Positions 12,277 to 24,400 of a stretch of DNA of 64,000 nucleotides are shown here, piece by piece. Made by a program: the position numbers and the translations under genes. Position 1 is the stretch's first letter, and the number at the start of each line of letters is the position of its first letter. The stretch covers positions 186,501 through 250,500 of the forward strand of contig VIIQ02000124.1 of assembly GCA_007449985.2 (NCBI GenBank). Direction: 5' to 3'. The notes beneath the pieces were generated by a model. It was not told the origin of the DNA. It searched no databases and saw nothing but the letters and a program-made list of their open reading frames with translations. Source of the stretch: Desmodesmus armatus (taxonomy: Eukaryota; Chlorophyta; Chlorophyceae; Sphaeropleales; Scenedesmaceae).

Positions 12277-13872
12277 CAGCGCTTTTGCACCTGCGCACTG
12301 TTGGCAGGTGGCATGTCACATGTGGCACGTCCCTACGCAGAGGCAGCATTGTGCAGGCAAGGTCAAGCTCTCCAGGATACTATCTTGCTACTTGAAGTGC
12401 ACCAACAAACAATGTGGTGGCGCAGTGCAGAGGTAGTGACATGTTGGTCAACAGCACTGCTGGCAGCACCAGTTGTCAACAGCAATGCTACCGCCACAGG
12501 GTAGGCCCAAACTTCTGGACGAATTCACAGTGTGCTTGGTTATGGCTCATGCATGAACGTGTCGTGCTGCCAGATGCGAAGGCCCTTCAAGAGCCAGTCT
12601 TGTGTGAGCAAGATGCAAAGTCCTGCTGGTAGCGCTATAGGATTGTGCAGTACACATGGCGACTGTGCTGCATGGCGCTGGCGAACAGTCCTTGCCTTGC
12701 AGCACTAACGGTTAGTTGGCGATGTGCTAGGCGGTGGAGCATGTTGTAGTGCGTGCTGAAGCAGCCCCTGGTGCCGCATTACCCTGCTGCACTGCTTTGT
12801 GTGGTCTTGCATGGTTTTGCAAGAACTCCCGACAGAAGAACCTTGGGCCGCCTGTAGAAGTACACTATTGATGCAGAGCTGGCCGCATCTGTCAAACTGC
12901 CCTGCTCAGCAGTTTTGAGTTTCAAACTCAAACATGAACTTGCTGGAGAGTGATCGCGTTTGTTGGTCAACCATCTGGCCAGCAATCTCTTGAACAGGAT
13001 AGGACAGCGCTGCAGCTGCCGATGTGCTGGAGCTGCTGACTGGCCATGCTGGTGGAAACCCCCTTTACATGCCACTTCAATCCAAAGGCATGGAGTTGCA
13101 GCAATGCCCACTGTGTCTGTCATGACGAATGTGATCACACATATGGCGCAACAAACCTACATTGCATAAGGCAGATGTGCAGGTTGTAGTGCTTCATGGC
13201 ACACACCCTGGGAAAAGCACGCGTTGGCTCTGACAAACCGGTGCGAAACCTCAAAATGGGAAAGCACCCAGGAATGAACAGTCGACAATTGCACAGCGGC
13301 AGTGTCATGCAGCGGCATCTCCATGGCCCCTTCCCACAACACGCATCCGATGGGAATCCCAGGCATGCTACAAACTAGCATGAAACTGCCAAGGTGAATG
13401 GGATCAAGAAGTGTTGATTGAAACCAAAGAAACTGCTGTGCCAGCCCACTGAGCTGGCACATCAGAATCACTGCACACATGTGAGCCCTGTGGGTACCTG
13501 ACAGTGGCATTGAGGGTACACAACCATACCGCCACACATGTCCAGTGCTGGCACACAGATGGCGGAACAAGCCTGCCGTTCACGCACCAGCTGCCAGGAT
13601 TCGTAAGATGCTGTACAGCTTCAGCACAACACACAGCACTTCACTCATAGTGATCTGTTGCGATACCACAGATGCCCACCCTTCCCGAGCGTTCAGCAAG
13701 GAAAGGTCAGCACCGTGCTGACCATCACAGCCTGCAGGTCCTTTTCAATGTGTGACCCAGTGCTCGCACACTGCACACAAGCAGCCAACACACCACTCAA
13801 ACAAGGTTTGTGCCCCAGGTTGACATGCCTCTGCTTCAACCCTCCTCATGGAAATCACCGTGGCACCCGCTC

Positions 13873-16800
13873 TCAGCAGCCGTCCCACATGTCAGCTTGG
13901 GCCTCCAGCGCCCCACCATCATCCAGTCCCCCACAACCCTCCAATGCCCCACCACCCTCCAGGCTGTCTCCCCCGCACTCCAGCTCACCCAGCAGGCCAT
14001 CTGCTGTGGTGGCAGAATCGTTGAAGAAGCCATAACCAAAAGCGTTGAAGTCAGCGTCAGGCGGTGCCCGAGCCTGTGCCAGCAGCGCGGCCACCGCTGC
14101 ATCATCCAGGGCACTGCTGTGACTGCTGTTGGTGTTGGCGAGGGGTCGGTTGTCCTGCTCCAGCAGCATATCCAACAGGGCGTCATCATCACCCTCCTCA
14201 TCAGCATGGTTGTCAGCCAACAAGGGCTGCTCCTGCGGTGCAGTGGCCCCTGGTGCAAAGGTTGACACTGCTGTTGCCCTCGTGGCGGCAACAGCTGCCA
14301 CACTGTGATGACCCCCATCGTCCATGCTGAGGTAAGCAGTAAAGAACTCCTCCAGCACACTGAGCTCTCCTGTTGCGAGGTCTGCATCAGCAGCATGCGC
14401 GGCTTGAGCGAGTCCCACTGCATTAATTGGGATGAAACCCAGTGGATGCAGGAGGCTTGGAGCTGCCGCTGCCTGCGACAACGCCGCTGCTGCGTGAGCC
14501 GCACCCGGTGAGTCACCCAAGCTGGCAAACCCACCCGGCTGGTGAATGGCACCAGCTGTTGGCATTACGGCTGGGTGAAACCCTTCACTGCTGCAGGCCT
14601 CTCCGATGACCGGTAACTTCCCCTGGGCAGCACCAAGTGCATCCCAAAGGCCAGCGGCTTGCAAGAGCGGGTCGCTCCCGCACGGCTGCTGCTGCTGCAG
14701 GTAGCCGGCAGGTGGGCAGTAGGAGCCCCAGTGATTGTAGGATCCTGCAGAGGAACCATGGCTGCCATTGCTGCTGCTGCCAACACTAGCAGTCCCCTGA
14801 CTGCTGAAGCCACCATGCTTGGCACCATTGCTGCCATTGCTGCTGCTGCTGCTAACACTTGCAACCCCTTGACTGCTGAAGCCACTGTGCACCTCAGCAG
14901 AGGGGCCCCAAGGCCCAGGCCCAAACAGCGTCTCACCAGCCCAGGGCGTGCAGCAATCCCCACTGCTGCCGTGGCAGCTGCTGCTGACCCCCACCCTGCC
15001 GGCCGTGAAGCATGGCCCTGACTCGTGGGGCAAGGCTGTTGGGGAGGAGCCGCCATAGACACACTGCTTGCCTGGTACACGGGGGCTGCCGCTGCCAGCT
15101 GCTGTGTCATGCTGGACTCCCATCACCTCCCCTGCATGCTTGGCCCTGTTGTATTCATCAGCTGAGAAAATAGAAGGCGAACCGGCCGGCTGACCAGACA
15201 GGGACCACTGGTAGCCCTCCTGCCAACCAGCTGCCCCTGGTGCGGCAGCCCCACCCCGCTGCCGCGGGGCATGTGGGCTGGCGTAATGCACAGTTGCCCC
15301 TGCCGCAGTGCATTCAACGGCCGCCTCAGCACCAGCCCTTGCAGCAGCACTCACCGCAGCAGCACTGCTACCGGGAGTGAATGTGCGTGCAGCTGCACGC
15401 AGCGCACCACTACCACTGCTGCCGGTAGCAGGCAGCTCGACAGGATCATCCCTTGTGAAGCTCTGAGATGGAGCTGCAAAAGCCCTCTCACTGCTGTTGT
15501 TGTGATCACAGCCTGCTGTGGCTGACTGCTGAGACGCAGCCCCCTGCTCAGCCAGGCCTGTGCTGCTAGTTGCGGCTGGGAGTGTTGACATTGCGTCTTC
15601 TTCTAGCCAGCTGGTCTCGTAGCCAGCACACAGGCTCATCCGCAGCACATGCTCTTTAGCAGCATCAGCGAATGCAACCCCGATGTCTGCACCCTCCTCG
15701 TCCTCACACTGCTGCTGCTGCTGCTGCTGGGAGCTGTTGTCAGTGCCAGAGCGGTGAGTGTCAGCCCCTCCCTGCTGTGGCCCCCCTGGACTGCTGCGGC
15801 CATCGTGCATGGCACCAGAGGGTCCCAGACTCTCAGCATCAAACAGCTGGGTATTACCGGCCCACGGCCGCCATCCATCCCCACTGCTGCCAGCAGTGCT
15901 GCTGCCGCCACTGCTGCACATGCCTGCACTGCTTTCTGTGAGGTGCGGCACAGGTACATGCCGCAGTGCTGCTGACCCTCCACAGTCACGCTGCTTGCCA
16001 GGCGGGCTGATGCTGCTAGCCGCTGGGTTAGGCTGGACTCCTGCTGCTTCGCCCCCATAGATGGCCCTGTCCCTAGCACGGTTGAGTGAGTGCTGCAATA
16101 GGCCTGCCAAACCTGCTGTTGGATCCGAGTGACTGACAGTATCACTGGCTGGTTGGCCAGACAGAGACCACTGATAGCCCTCCCGCCAACCACTGGCAGC
16201 TGCCCCTTCTGCAGAAGTGCTTCCTTGCTGTAAGGGGGCACCTAGGCCTGAAGCTGCTGTGGCTGCTGCTGCTGCTGCACTGCTCCCAATTGCCGCCTCA
16301 GCAGCAATTGCGGCACTGACAAGGGGTGTGAATGCGCGTGCAGCTGCTCTCAGCCTGCCACCAGCAGTGGCAGCAACAGCAGCACCACCGTCACTGATCG
16401 CTGCTGGCACCGTGGCACCGTTGCTGGTGGCACCAGTGGCAGCGGCAAGGTCGCTTGATGCAGCAGCTGGCTCAGCAGCCTTATTGCTGCTGTACCCCAC
16501 CTCAGCAGCAATATCCCTGCTGCATCTGACGCCACCCTTTGTGAGGCCCCCCTGACAGCCTCAGCTGTTCCTAACCTGGGTGGTGCCGGTGATGGGCGTG
16601 GGGGTGGGGGTGTGTGGTGTGCACCACCGTGACAGGCCTGCTACTGGTGCTGCAAACCGTGCATGGATCATGGGACCGGCGGTGTTGCTTGCCACACCGC
16701 CTGTGAGGGTGCTGTCAACTGCAGCTGGGTGGTGTTGGGTTCCTGCCAATGCAGCGGCCTGGTTGCCGCTGTTGCCAGCGGTTCTGATTGAGTGCTGCAT

Positions 16801-18460
16801 CAGGTCTGCCACACAGGCTGTTGGGCTTGGGAAGGCAGCAAGTGCACAGGCTTGCTGGCCACTGCTTTGCCAGCTCAGCTGCCGGCCTGCTGCTCCTTGT
16901 GCAGCAGGGCTGCTTGGCTGCCGAGGACCATGTGCCCCTGCAATACTGTTCGCTGCCGCCTGAGCAGCGATGCTTGCAGCACGCAGCCCAGACGCACTGA
17001 AATGGGGAGTGAAAGCGCGTGCACCTGCACTAAGACTGCGACCAGCAGCTGCTGTGGGGCTAGGTGAAGCTGCACTGAGGCCCGGTGAAGCTGCGGTGAC
17101 ACTGCGACTGGAAGCTGCATTGAGGCCAGGCAGCACTGTGGTGCCAGTGCGACAGGCAGCTGCATTGAGGCCAGGTGGAGCTGCAGTGAGGCCTGGTGGC
17201 GCTGCAAAGCCGCTGCGTCCAACAGCTGCAGGGAAGCCAGGTGGAGCTGCACTGACACTGCGGCCAGCAAGTGCTTTGGGGCCAGGTGGAGCTGCAGTGT
17301 GGCCAGGCGAAGCTGTGGCGGCACTGCGGCCGGCAGCTGCATTGGGGCCAGGTGGAGCTGCAGTGTGGCCAGGCAAAGCTGTGGCGGCACTGCGGCCGGC
17401 AGCTGCATTGAGGCCAGGTGGGGCTGCGGGGAAGCCAGGTGGCGCTCCACTGCCACTGCGGCCAGCAGCTGCTGTGGGTCCGGGCGGAGTTTCAGTGTGG
17501 CCAGGTGGCGCTCCACTGCCACTGCGACCAGCAACTGCTGTTGGTCGGGGCGGAGCGGCAGTGTGGCCAAGTGGAGCTGCACTGACACTGCGGCCAGCAG
17601 CTGCGGTGGGTCCGGGTAGAGCTGCAATGGGGCCAGGCAAAGCTGCACTGCCACTGCCGCCAGCAGCTGTGTTGAGGCCGGGTGGAGCTGCACCAGGGCC
17701 GGGTAGAGCTGCCAGTCCAGCAACAGCACAGAGGCCGTGTAGGCGTGCTGGCCCAGCAGCTGCAGTGAGACTGGGTGGAGCTGCGCTGAGGCCAAACGAA
17801 GCTGCTCTGAGAACAGCTGGCGCTGCGCTGTGCCCTGCGGGATCCTGCTCCGGAGCTGCACCAGGGACTTGCGGAGCTGCCAGTCCAGCAGCTGCACGGA
17901 GGCCAGGTGGGGCTGGTGGTCCAGCGGCTGCAGTGGGGCCAGGTAGAGCTGCAGGAAAGCCAGGCGGAGGTGCGCTGTGCCCGGGTAACGCTGCGCTGAG
18001 CCCAGCTGAAGCTGTACTGAGGCCTGGTGGAGCTGCTGGCCGCGCAGCCCCAATGCTTGCGTGCGTGATGGCAGCAGCAGCATGTGCTGCAGCTGGAGGG
18101 CAGCTGGAGGAAACTTGCCTCTGTGCAGGGCTGCCAACGCCGGCCATTGCTGCACTGCTAGCTGGTGGTGGCAAGGGCGTGCCCTGCTGTGGTGGATTTG
18201 CGGCTGTTGCAGCAACAGCAGCAGCGGCGGCAGAGGGTGCTGCACAGTAGCCCTGACCCTGTGCTGCTATGCTTCCTGGCTGCCACGGGCCACGTGGGAA
18301 CGCAGCAGCTGCTGCTGCTGCAGAGCTCTGCAACACTGTTGCACTGCCAGCTGCTGACTCAGCCGTTGAGTCAACACCAACCACTGTGGCAGCAACCAAC
18401 CCACCAGGACTAACACGTGGAGCATATGAGCGTACAGCTGCACTGAGGCCCCTACTGATA
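13873..18460 (-). repeat. Three to four diverged protein modules in the NO VEIN-like C-terminus
   Basis: A module opens with an L-R-A-A-A-R-x-F-T-P-like motif and continues to G-W-x-E-G-Y-Q-W-S-L-S-G-Q-P-A. Opening motifs are encoded near 16320-16355, 15370-15405 and 16998-17030 (RSLSAGARAFTP), with a weaker one near 18403-18450 (LSAAVRSYAP). The closing motif is clear near 16148-16192 and 15182-15229, and weaker near 16845-16885. Between them lie Ala/Ser/Gly-rich spacers, PWAG motifs and GP-x-WGPS-like motifs. Confidence 0.7.
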
Positions 18461-21400
18461 GCTGTGGCCGCTAGCAGTAGCCACAGGCTGCAGCCATGAC
18501 CACCACCACCATCACCAGCAGCAGCAGCAGCAAGGCTGCCAAGTGGAGCAGCTGGTCCAGCAGCCTGTGCTTTTTGCCGTGAGGACCGCTTCACGCCACC
18601 TGTCCTTGAAGCGCTGGCCGGCAGCAGCTGTGGCAGACGCGGCCCTCGTCCCAAGTGGGCCTTGACTGCACTGGGCATTGGCAGCAACAGGCCAGGTGGG
18701 CCGGCAGCAGCTGCTGCTGCTGCTGCAGTGCTCGCTCCTGTTGCCTCAGCACCGGCTGGCCCAGCAGCCGCTGCTTCTGGCTGCAGCGGCTGCGTCATGC
18801 CTTCTGTCCCTGCAGCGCTGGCGGTTGGCAGCGGTGGCAGCAGTGGCACCACAGCAGTGACGGTGGCAGCTGCTAGTGCTGCAGGACGGGCCTTTGGCTG
18901 TGCACCACCAGCGCTGCTCTTCTCAACACGTTCCCCGCTGCTCCCGTCCTTTTCGCCGCCAGCAGCAGCAGCAGCGCCAGCCTGAGGCTCAGGAACTGCC
19001 CAGGGATCATACTGGGCTGGCAGTGCACGAATGCGAATGCCGTTGACCTCCAGCTTGCACGCGGCACCACCAGCAGCAGCAGCAGCCGCGCTTCCCCCTG
19101 CTACATCCTGTAGGATGCTGCGCATGGCCAGCTCCATCAGGTGGGCATCTGCAGACCCTATTGACTGCATTGCAGCAGCCCGGCTCTGCTGAGAGCTGCC
19201 GCTGCTGCTGTCGCCGCTGGCCAGATACAGCAGGAGGTCCACATATGCATCTGCAAGGTCAGTCTGGACGTGCGGGTCCAACAGCTTCTCGCTTGCCGGA
19301 GCATCCACGAGAACCACTGGCTGCATAGTGCTGATGTTGTAGCTGGTATTGGCAACCTGTGCGGCCCCGGCCACATGCGCCCCCTGCTGGTGTCCCTGTG
19401 GCTGCTGCAGCCACTGCGCCAGCTGCTCAGGGCTGAGCATTCGCACAGCAGCCTGGCTGGGTATCGTCCTGCTGATGCTGCCCAGCTGTAGGGTGTACGT
19501 CAGGCCAGGCATGCGGAACACTGGCATGCTGCTGAGCAGCAGCAAGTGGCCGCCCTGGAACAGCGGCATGAACATGGTGCTTTTGTGCTTCTGGTACAGA
19601 TACGGCAAAACAGCGGCAGTGACTGCTGCAGCAGCTGTCCCCAGTTTGGGTCTAGCACCGCGCCCTGCTGTGAAGCGCCGGCTGCATCTGCCGCCACCAC
19701 AAAGCTGCGCTGTACCGACGACGACAGGAACGGCAGCAAGGGCCTGATGTAGGCCAGCAGCGGCAGCAAGGCAGGCAGCCGCGCTTGTGGCACTGCAAGC
19801 GTCACGATCTCCTCACCAAACAGCTGCATGAGCTTGTCGCTGTCTGGCAAGTAGATCTGGTTCCTGCTGCCAGAAGCGCTGCCGCTGGTGCTGTCGCCAC
19901 CGCTGCCACTGGTGGTGCTGCCGCTGGCGCTGCTGAAGGACAGGCTGCCGCCCTGCTGCACCAGCAGCACTGGCTGTGTGCTCATGAGCTGTGGGAGCCA
20001 GTGCAGCTGGGAGGGCGAGTGCTTGGCCAGCAGCTCGTAGATGCAGAGGACGTGCTCTGCAACGTCCGCAGCTGCCTTCGTGGCAAAGTGTAGCAGAGAC
20101 TCCTGCGGGCAGCGGCAGGGACGGCAGGAGTTTTTCTGCAACACCACTGTGAAGTCTGCAGCCCAGAGTGCAGGACAGGCGACGGCAACAAGCCCGCATG
20201 TGGCAGGAGCTGAAATAAGCAGCGCTGTGATATCCCTGCCGCACCTGCAGGTCATCCAAACCCGCATTCCTGATTGCCAGGGAGTTGCAGAAGAAGGCTT
20301 GCAATTCCTGCACAGCAACAGGTCAAAGACGTACATAACAGATGACTGCTTGCAGCACAGGAATGTACAATGGCACATTCTTGACTTGTGGCAGCTGGCA
20401 AGTCTGTGACAGCATGCGCAAGCCAACCAAGATAGCACGTTGTGTATCATGGGGTTTCCCCTGCAGCCTTACTTTGTAGTGGTCTGCAACAAAAAGAATC
20501 TGTGGGAAGAGCGTGCTGCTGATGCCATGATCAGCCTGCCAGACCACCTGGCTTCTGCTGTACCACCTGCTACTGCCTGGCGGGGCGCACGGCACAACGA
20601 CAGCTGCTGGTCTGCAAAAGCAGTACATAGCTCTGCTGCTGAAACCTGTGGAAGCAGCAAGCAGCACTTGCCTTGTCAAAGCGGAACACTCAAGCTTTGA
20701 TCGGTACTGTTCCCAACATACCCGTGAGAGCGGCTAGCACAGCACAGCATGTCTCAGCACGACCAAGACTCAGTGCTTGTGCATGTCCCCCTCGCATGAC
20801 CCTTTGCCATGCCCTGTCACCTGCGATGCAGCCTCAAGCGCACTGATGCGCTTGTAGACCTGCTGCATACTGCCGGCCGCTGGCTGTGCCCCGCTGCTGC
20901 TGAGGCGCTGCAGGATCTTTAGCAGTGTAGGCCAGTTGAGCTCCATGCTGACACCCAGTGCTTGCAGGAAGTCCCACTTGGGGCTGTCTGGATCAGGCAG
21001 CTGCAAGCAGGGCAGCTGCAGCTGAGCCAAAAGCTGCACTGTGCTGGGGTCGACGCTGCGCCTCGGCAGGAAGCACTGCTGCAACTGCTGGGGCCCACAG
21101 GTGGTGTCAACCTGCAAGGCAGTGACGGGCGATGGTGGCACAGCAATGCGCGGCAAGACTGACGATTGCGAGAAAGACTGTGTGTAGGCTGCAGACAAGG
21201 CAGCAGCAGTGGTGGATGTCAGTGGAGGTGAACTGCTGCAACAACGCAGGACACCCTGAGAATCATTGTGTGAAGAGGCAGCACCAGCGCAATCCCTGAG
21301 GCTCCACAGGCCGGGCCGGCCTGAAGCGGCTTTACTACACCGTGCTGGGTGCTGCTGCACCAGGAACCCACCTGTATGCTGCAAAGCAAACTCGCCATGA

Positions 21401-24400
21401 GCTGCTGCGTGTGCGGCTCGTAGTTGCCCCACTCCTCGCCCAGCAACAGAACCAGCTTGAAGCTCTGTGTTGACGCAGCCCCTGGACCAAGCGCTTCCTG
21501 CAGCAGGCCACCTGGCATTGGCCGCATATGGATGTTGAGATCATGCTCCAGGAAGTAGAGGTATGCCCTGCATTGGTCTGCATGGTGCTGCTGCAGGTCT
21601 GACAGCAGCTGAGCGTAGGCGGGGTGCAGGTAGGGCACCTGCCCTGGAGGCAGCACCTGCTGCAAGGCCCACCCATGGCCTGCGGCTGGGAAATACACCG
21701 GCTGCTGCCCCGCTGCTGTACGATACTCCACCGCAGGCGAGCCGTCTGCTGTGCACGTGCCCTGCACAGCCAGCAGCAGCTGCTGCCGGCTGGCCTCTTT
21801 GACATCGGCGTCACCCCAGAGTGCGATGGCGAGTGCCTGCCGAGCCACCTGTGCTGGAGTAAAGCTGCTCTGCCAGGCATCGGGTGTGCGGGTCCTATGA
21901 GCCTGTAGCACGTACTGTGCAGCCTCAGTGGTGGTAAGGACGCGCACCATCTGCACATCGAGCAGCCAGGAGGTCAAGCTGTCGGCCCCAGCGCTGCCGT
22001 ACATGGGGTGCAGGAAGATGGCACCACCAAGGTGTACGGCCTGCAGCAGTGACAGCCTGAAGCGGCTGCCTGGTGCTGGCAGTGCATAGAATCGTGGCGT
22101 GTCGGCGACATTGCCGCTGGCGTTGGGCGGGGTGGGGTAGGGCTTGGTCAACACCACTTTGCTGTTGCTGCCGCTGCACTGATTGCCCTGCCGCCGCCGC
22201 TCAGCTTGCAGAGCAAATCAGCGTCTGCAACGCGCAGCGGCATGCCTGCCATGACTTGACCCTTCACAGCGTCGCTGAGGTCTGCCCATTGTCCCATGAT
22301 CAAGTACAGGTGGGTCACGTGCTGCAAAAGACTGGGGAGTGCCGTGTTGCTGCTGCTGCTGTACACATTCAAGGCATGCTGCACGCTGCTGTCGGCATCA
22401 GAGTGACGTCCCAGTGCTGCCTGCATGCTCTGCAGTGGCTGCGGCGGCTGCTGTGAAGAAGGGGTGTGCTGTATCGCACAGCCACGCTGCTTGCCTGTCT
22501 GCGGCTCCGTCACTTCAGCCTCGACACTCTGACTGCAAAGCTTGTCAGCCGCCCCCACCACTGCAGGCGCGCCGGCCTGCTGCACCCCAAGGGTGGCTGT
22601 CAGCAGCAGGCACTGCTCACTGCTGCAGTCCCGCCAGAAGGGCTCAAAGCAAGGGTGCAGCAGCGGCAGGCCCCCACCCCCAGACGTATGCGCGTCCTGT
22701 GATACCTCCAAAGCAGCTGCATCCTGTGGTGGGATGTACAGCTCGCTGCTGGGCAACAGCTCTCCCTGGCTGCTGAGCAGCAGCAACTGCCCCACCTGTG
22801 AGCTGCTTTCAGCACTGGCTAGAAGGTGGTCCTGCACCTGCAGGCGTACCCCTGCTAGGTATGTCAGCTGCTGCACCAGCAGCTCCTGCAGCGACAAGTT
22901 CATGCTGCTGGCAGCTGCTTGCAGGTCCTTCTCACTGTGCAAGCGCACCAGACGCCGCCAGACCTGCAATAACAGCAGGCAAGGATACGTGTCAGGGCTT
23001 GGTTGATGGGGCGGCAGCACCATCAACCATCAAGTCTCGCACACAGCCTGGTACAAACAGCTATTGGTAATGCCTCCAGCACTTGTATTGCTGGAACACT
23101 GACGCCTACTTGTGAACAAAGTTGTTGTCTGGCATGCAAGGTGGATGTTCTACCCAGCCTGTGAATGCCAGTTCCAGTATGCTCAGCTACTGCCTGCCAG
23201 GGCCTCACCTCGACCGGTGTGAGTGCGGGTGTCAGCCAGTGGACCAGCGCCTTGCCAGGGTAGTCCGCGCCCAGCACGTACTCTCGGTGAACCAACAGCA
23301 CCTTGCACAGCAGCAACAGCTGGTCCGTCATTGCGTTCGCCCCAGCTGTACCATCCAGCGGCCAGAACAGCTGCCCCGGGGCAAGCCAGGCGATGAGACT
23401 GTTGGATCCTGCCGGATGCTGTACAGCCGCAGGCACTCCTTGGTGTGCTGCAAGCAAACCGGGTCATGAGCGGCTTCAGACAGGAACTGCAGATGCCGCT
23501 TGTGGGCGGGTGCCGTCACTGGTGCTTGGCTGCTGCTGCTGTACAGCTTCAGTAGCTGCTGCACTGCAGTCTCCAATTGTAGGTCTGGCACCTTGATCTT
23601 GCGCAGGAAAGACCAGACAGCCTCCCCGTCGGTGCCCTGCTGCAGCGCTGCGTAGTGACTGCTGACAAATGCCACGCCAGCTGCAGCCAGGTCCTGCTGC
23701 AGTTCTGGTTCGCTCAGCGTCTCCTGGGAGACGCCAGGCATGCTGGTTGCATGCAGCGGCAGGTGCAGCCGCTCGGCATGCACATACACTCTGCTACTGC
23801 TGCTGGTGCTGGTGCCTGCGCTGCCTGCACCTGCTGCAGTGTCCCCAGGAGTTGCTTGGCACACAAGCAGGCCCCGGCGCAGCGCCTCCAAGTCATGTAC
23901 CCCAAAAAAGGTTGTTGCGCGTCAGGAACAGCAGCAGGTGGTCGTGCTGTGCATCTGTCAGTTGGCCGCCTTTCTGCAGCTGCAGAGCGAGCTTGAGCAG
24001 CAGGCTCGGCTGCACGTTGTGCACACCTAGGAAGGTGCGCACAAACGTCGCCCCGTCGGGGCCAAGTGCAGCAGGGTCCAAAAAGCACGGGCGTGCTTCC
24101 GCCGCGCTGCTGTCAGCACCCCCTGCACTGCAGACAGTGCCGCCGCTCAGCGCTGCGCTGGCTGCACCTGCATCCTGCGCTGGCTGAGCCAGGAGCTGCA
24201 TGTCTGAGTCATCCCCCAAGCTGCTGTCCCACAGCAGGACCTGCCGCCCACTGTTCTCCAGCTGCTCCAAGCTGACACACTCTCCGCTGCCACACAGCTG
24301 CAGGATGGGGGTCAACCTGAGCATGGCCTTAGTGACGCCGTCAGGCTGCAAGCGCATGCAAGAACCTGCAGGCTGTGCTTTCAACTGCATGCAGCAGCTG

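Larger units (their letters stand above)
11174..13872. other. Intergenic region with palindromes
   Basis: This lies between the start of the Pmp-like gene and the 3' end of the NO VEIN-like gene, both on the minus strand. It should hold the promoter of the former and the terminator of the latter, but I recognise no TATA box or TGTAA that I would assign. A minus-strand frame at 13570-13157 has some hydrophobic stretches (including SMPGIPIGCVLW) and could be a decayed membrane-protein fragment. I see no complete gene. Confidence 0.5.

Noticed and set aside
13157..13570. Hydrophobic minus-strand frame considered as a second Pmp-like membrane gene
   Set aside because: Similarity to the Pmp-like C-terminus is limited to a GIP-like hydrophobic stretch, and no flanking exons could be joined.
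13836..14552. Minus-strand Trp/Arg/Ser-rich frame overlapping the end of the NO VEIN-like gene
   Set aside because: It is an alternate frame of the CAG/CTG-rich exon. The 13873-16500 frame is longer and carries the repeated modules.
16217..19000. Long plus-strand Ala-, Gly- and Pro-rich open frames opposite the NO VEIN-like C-terminus
   Set aside because: They are antisense shadows of GC-rich repeat coding sequence. They lack splice context and domains, and the minus-strand frames connect to the ATPase part.
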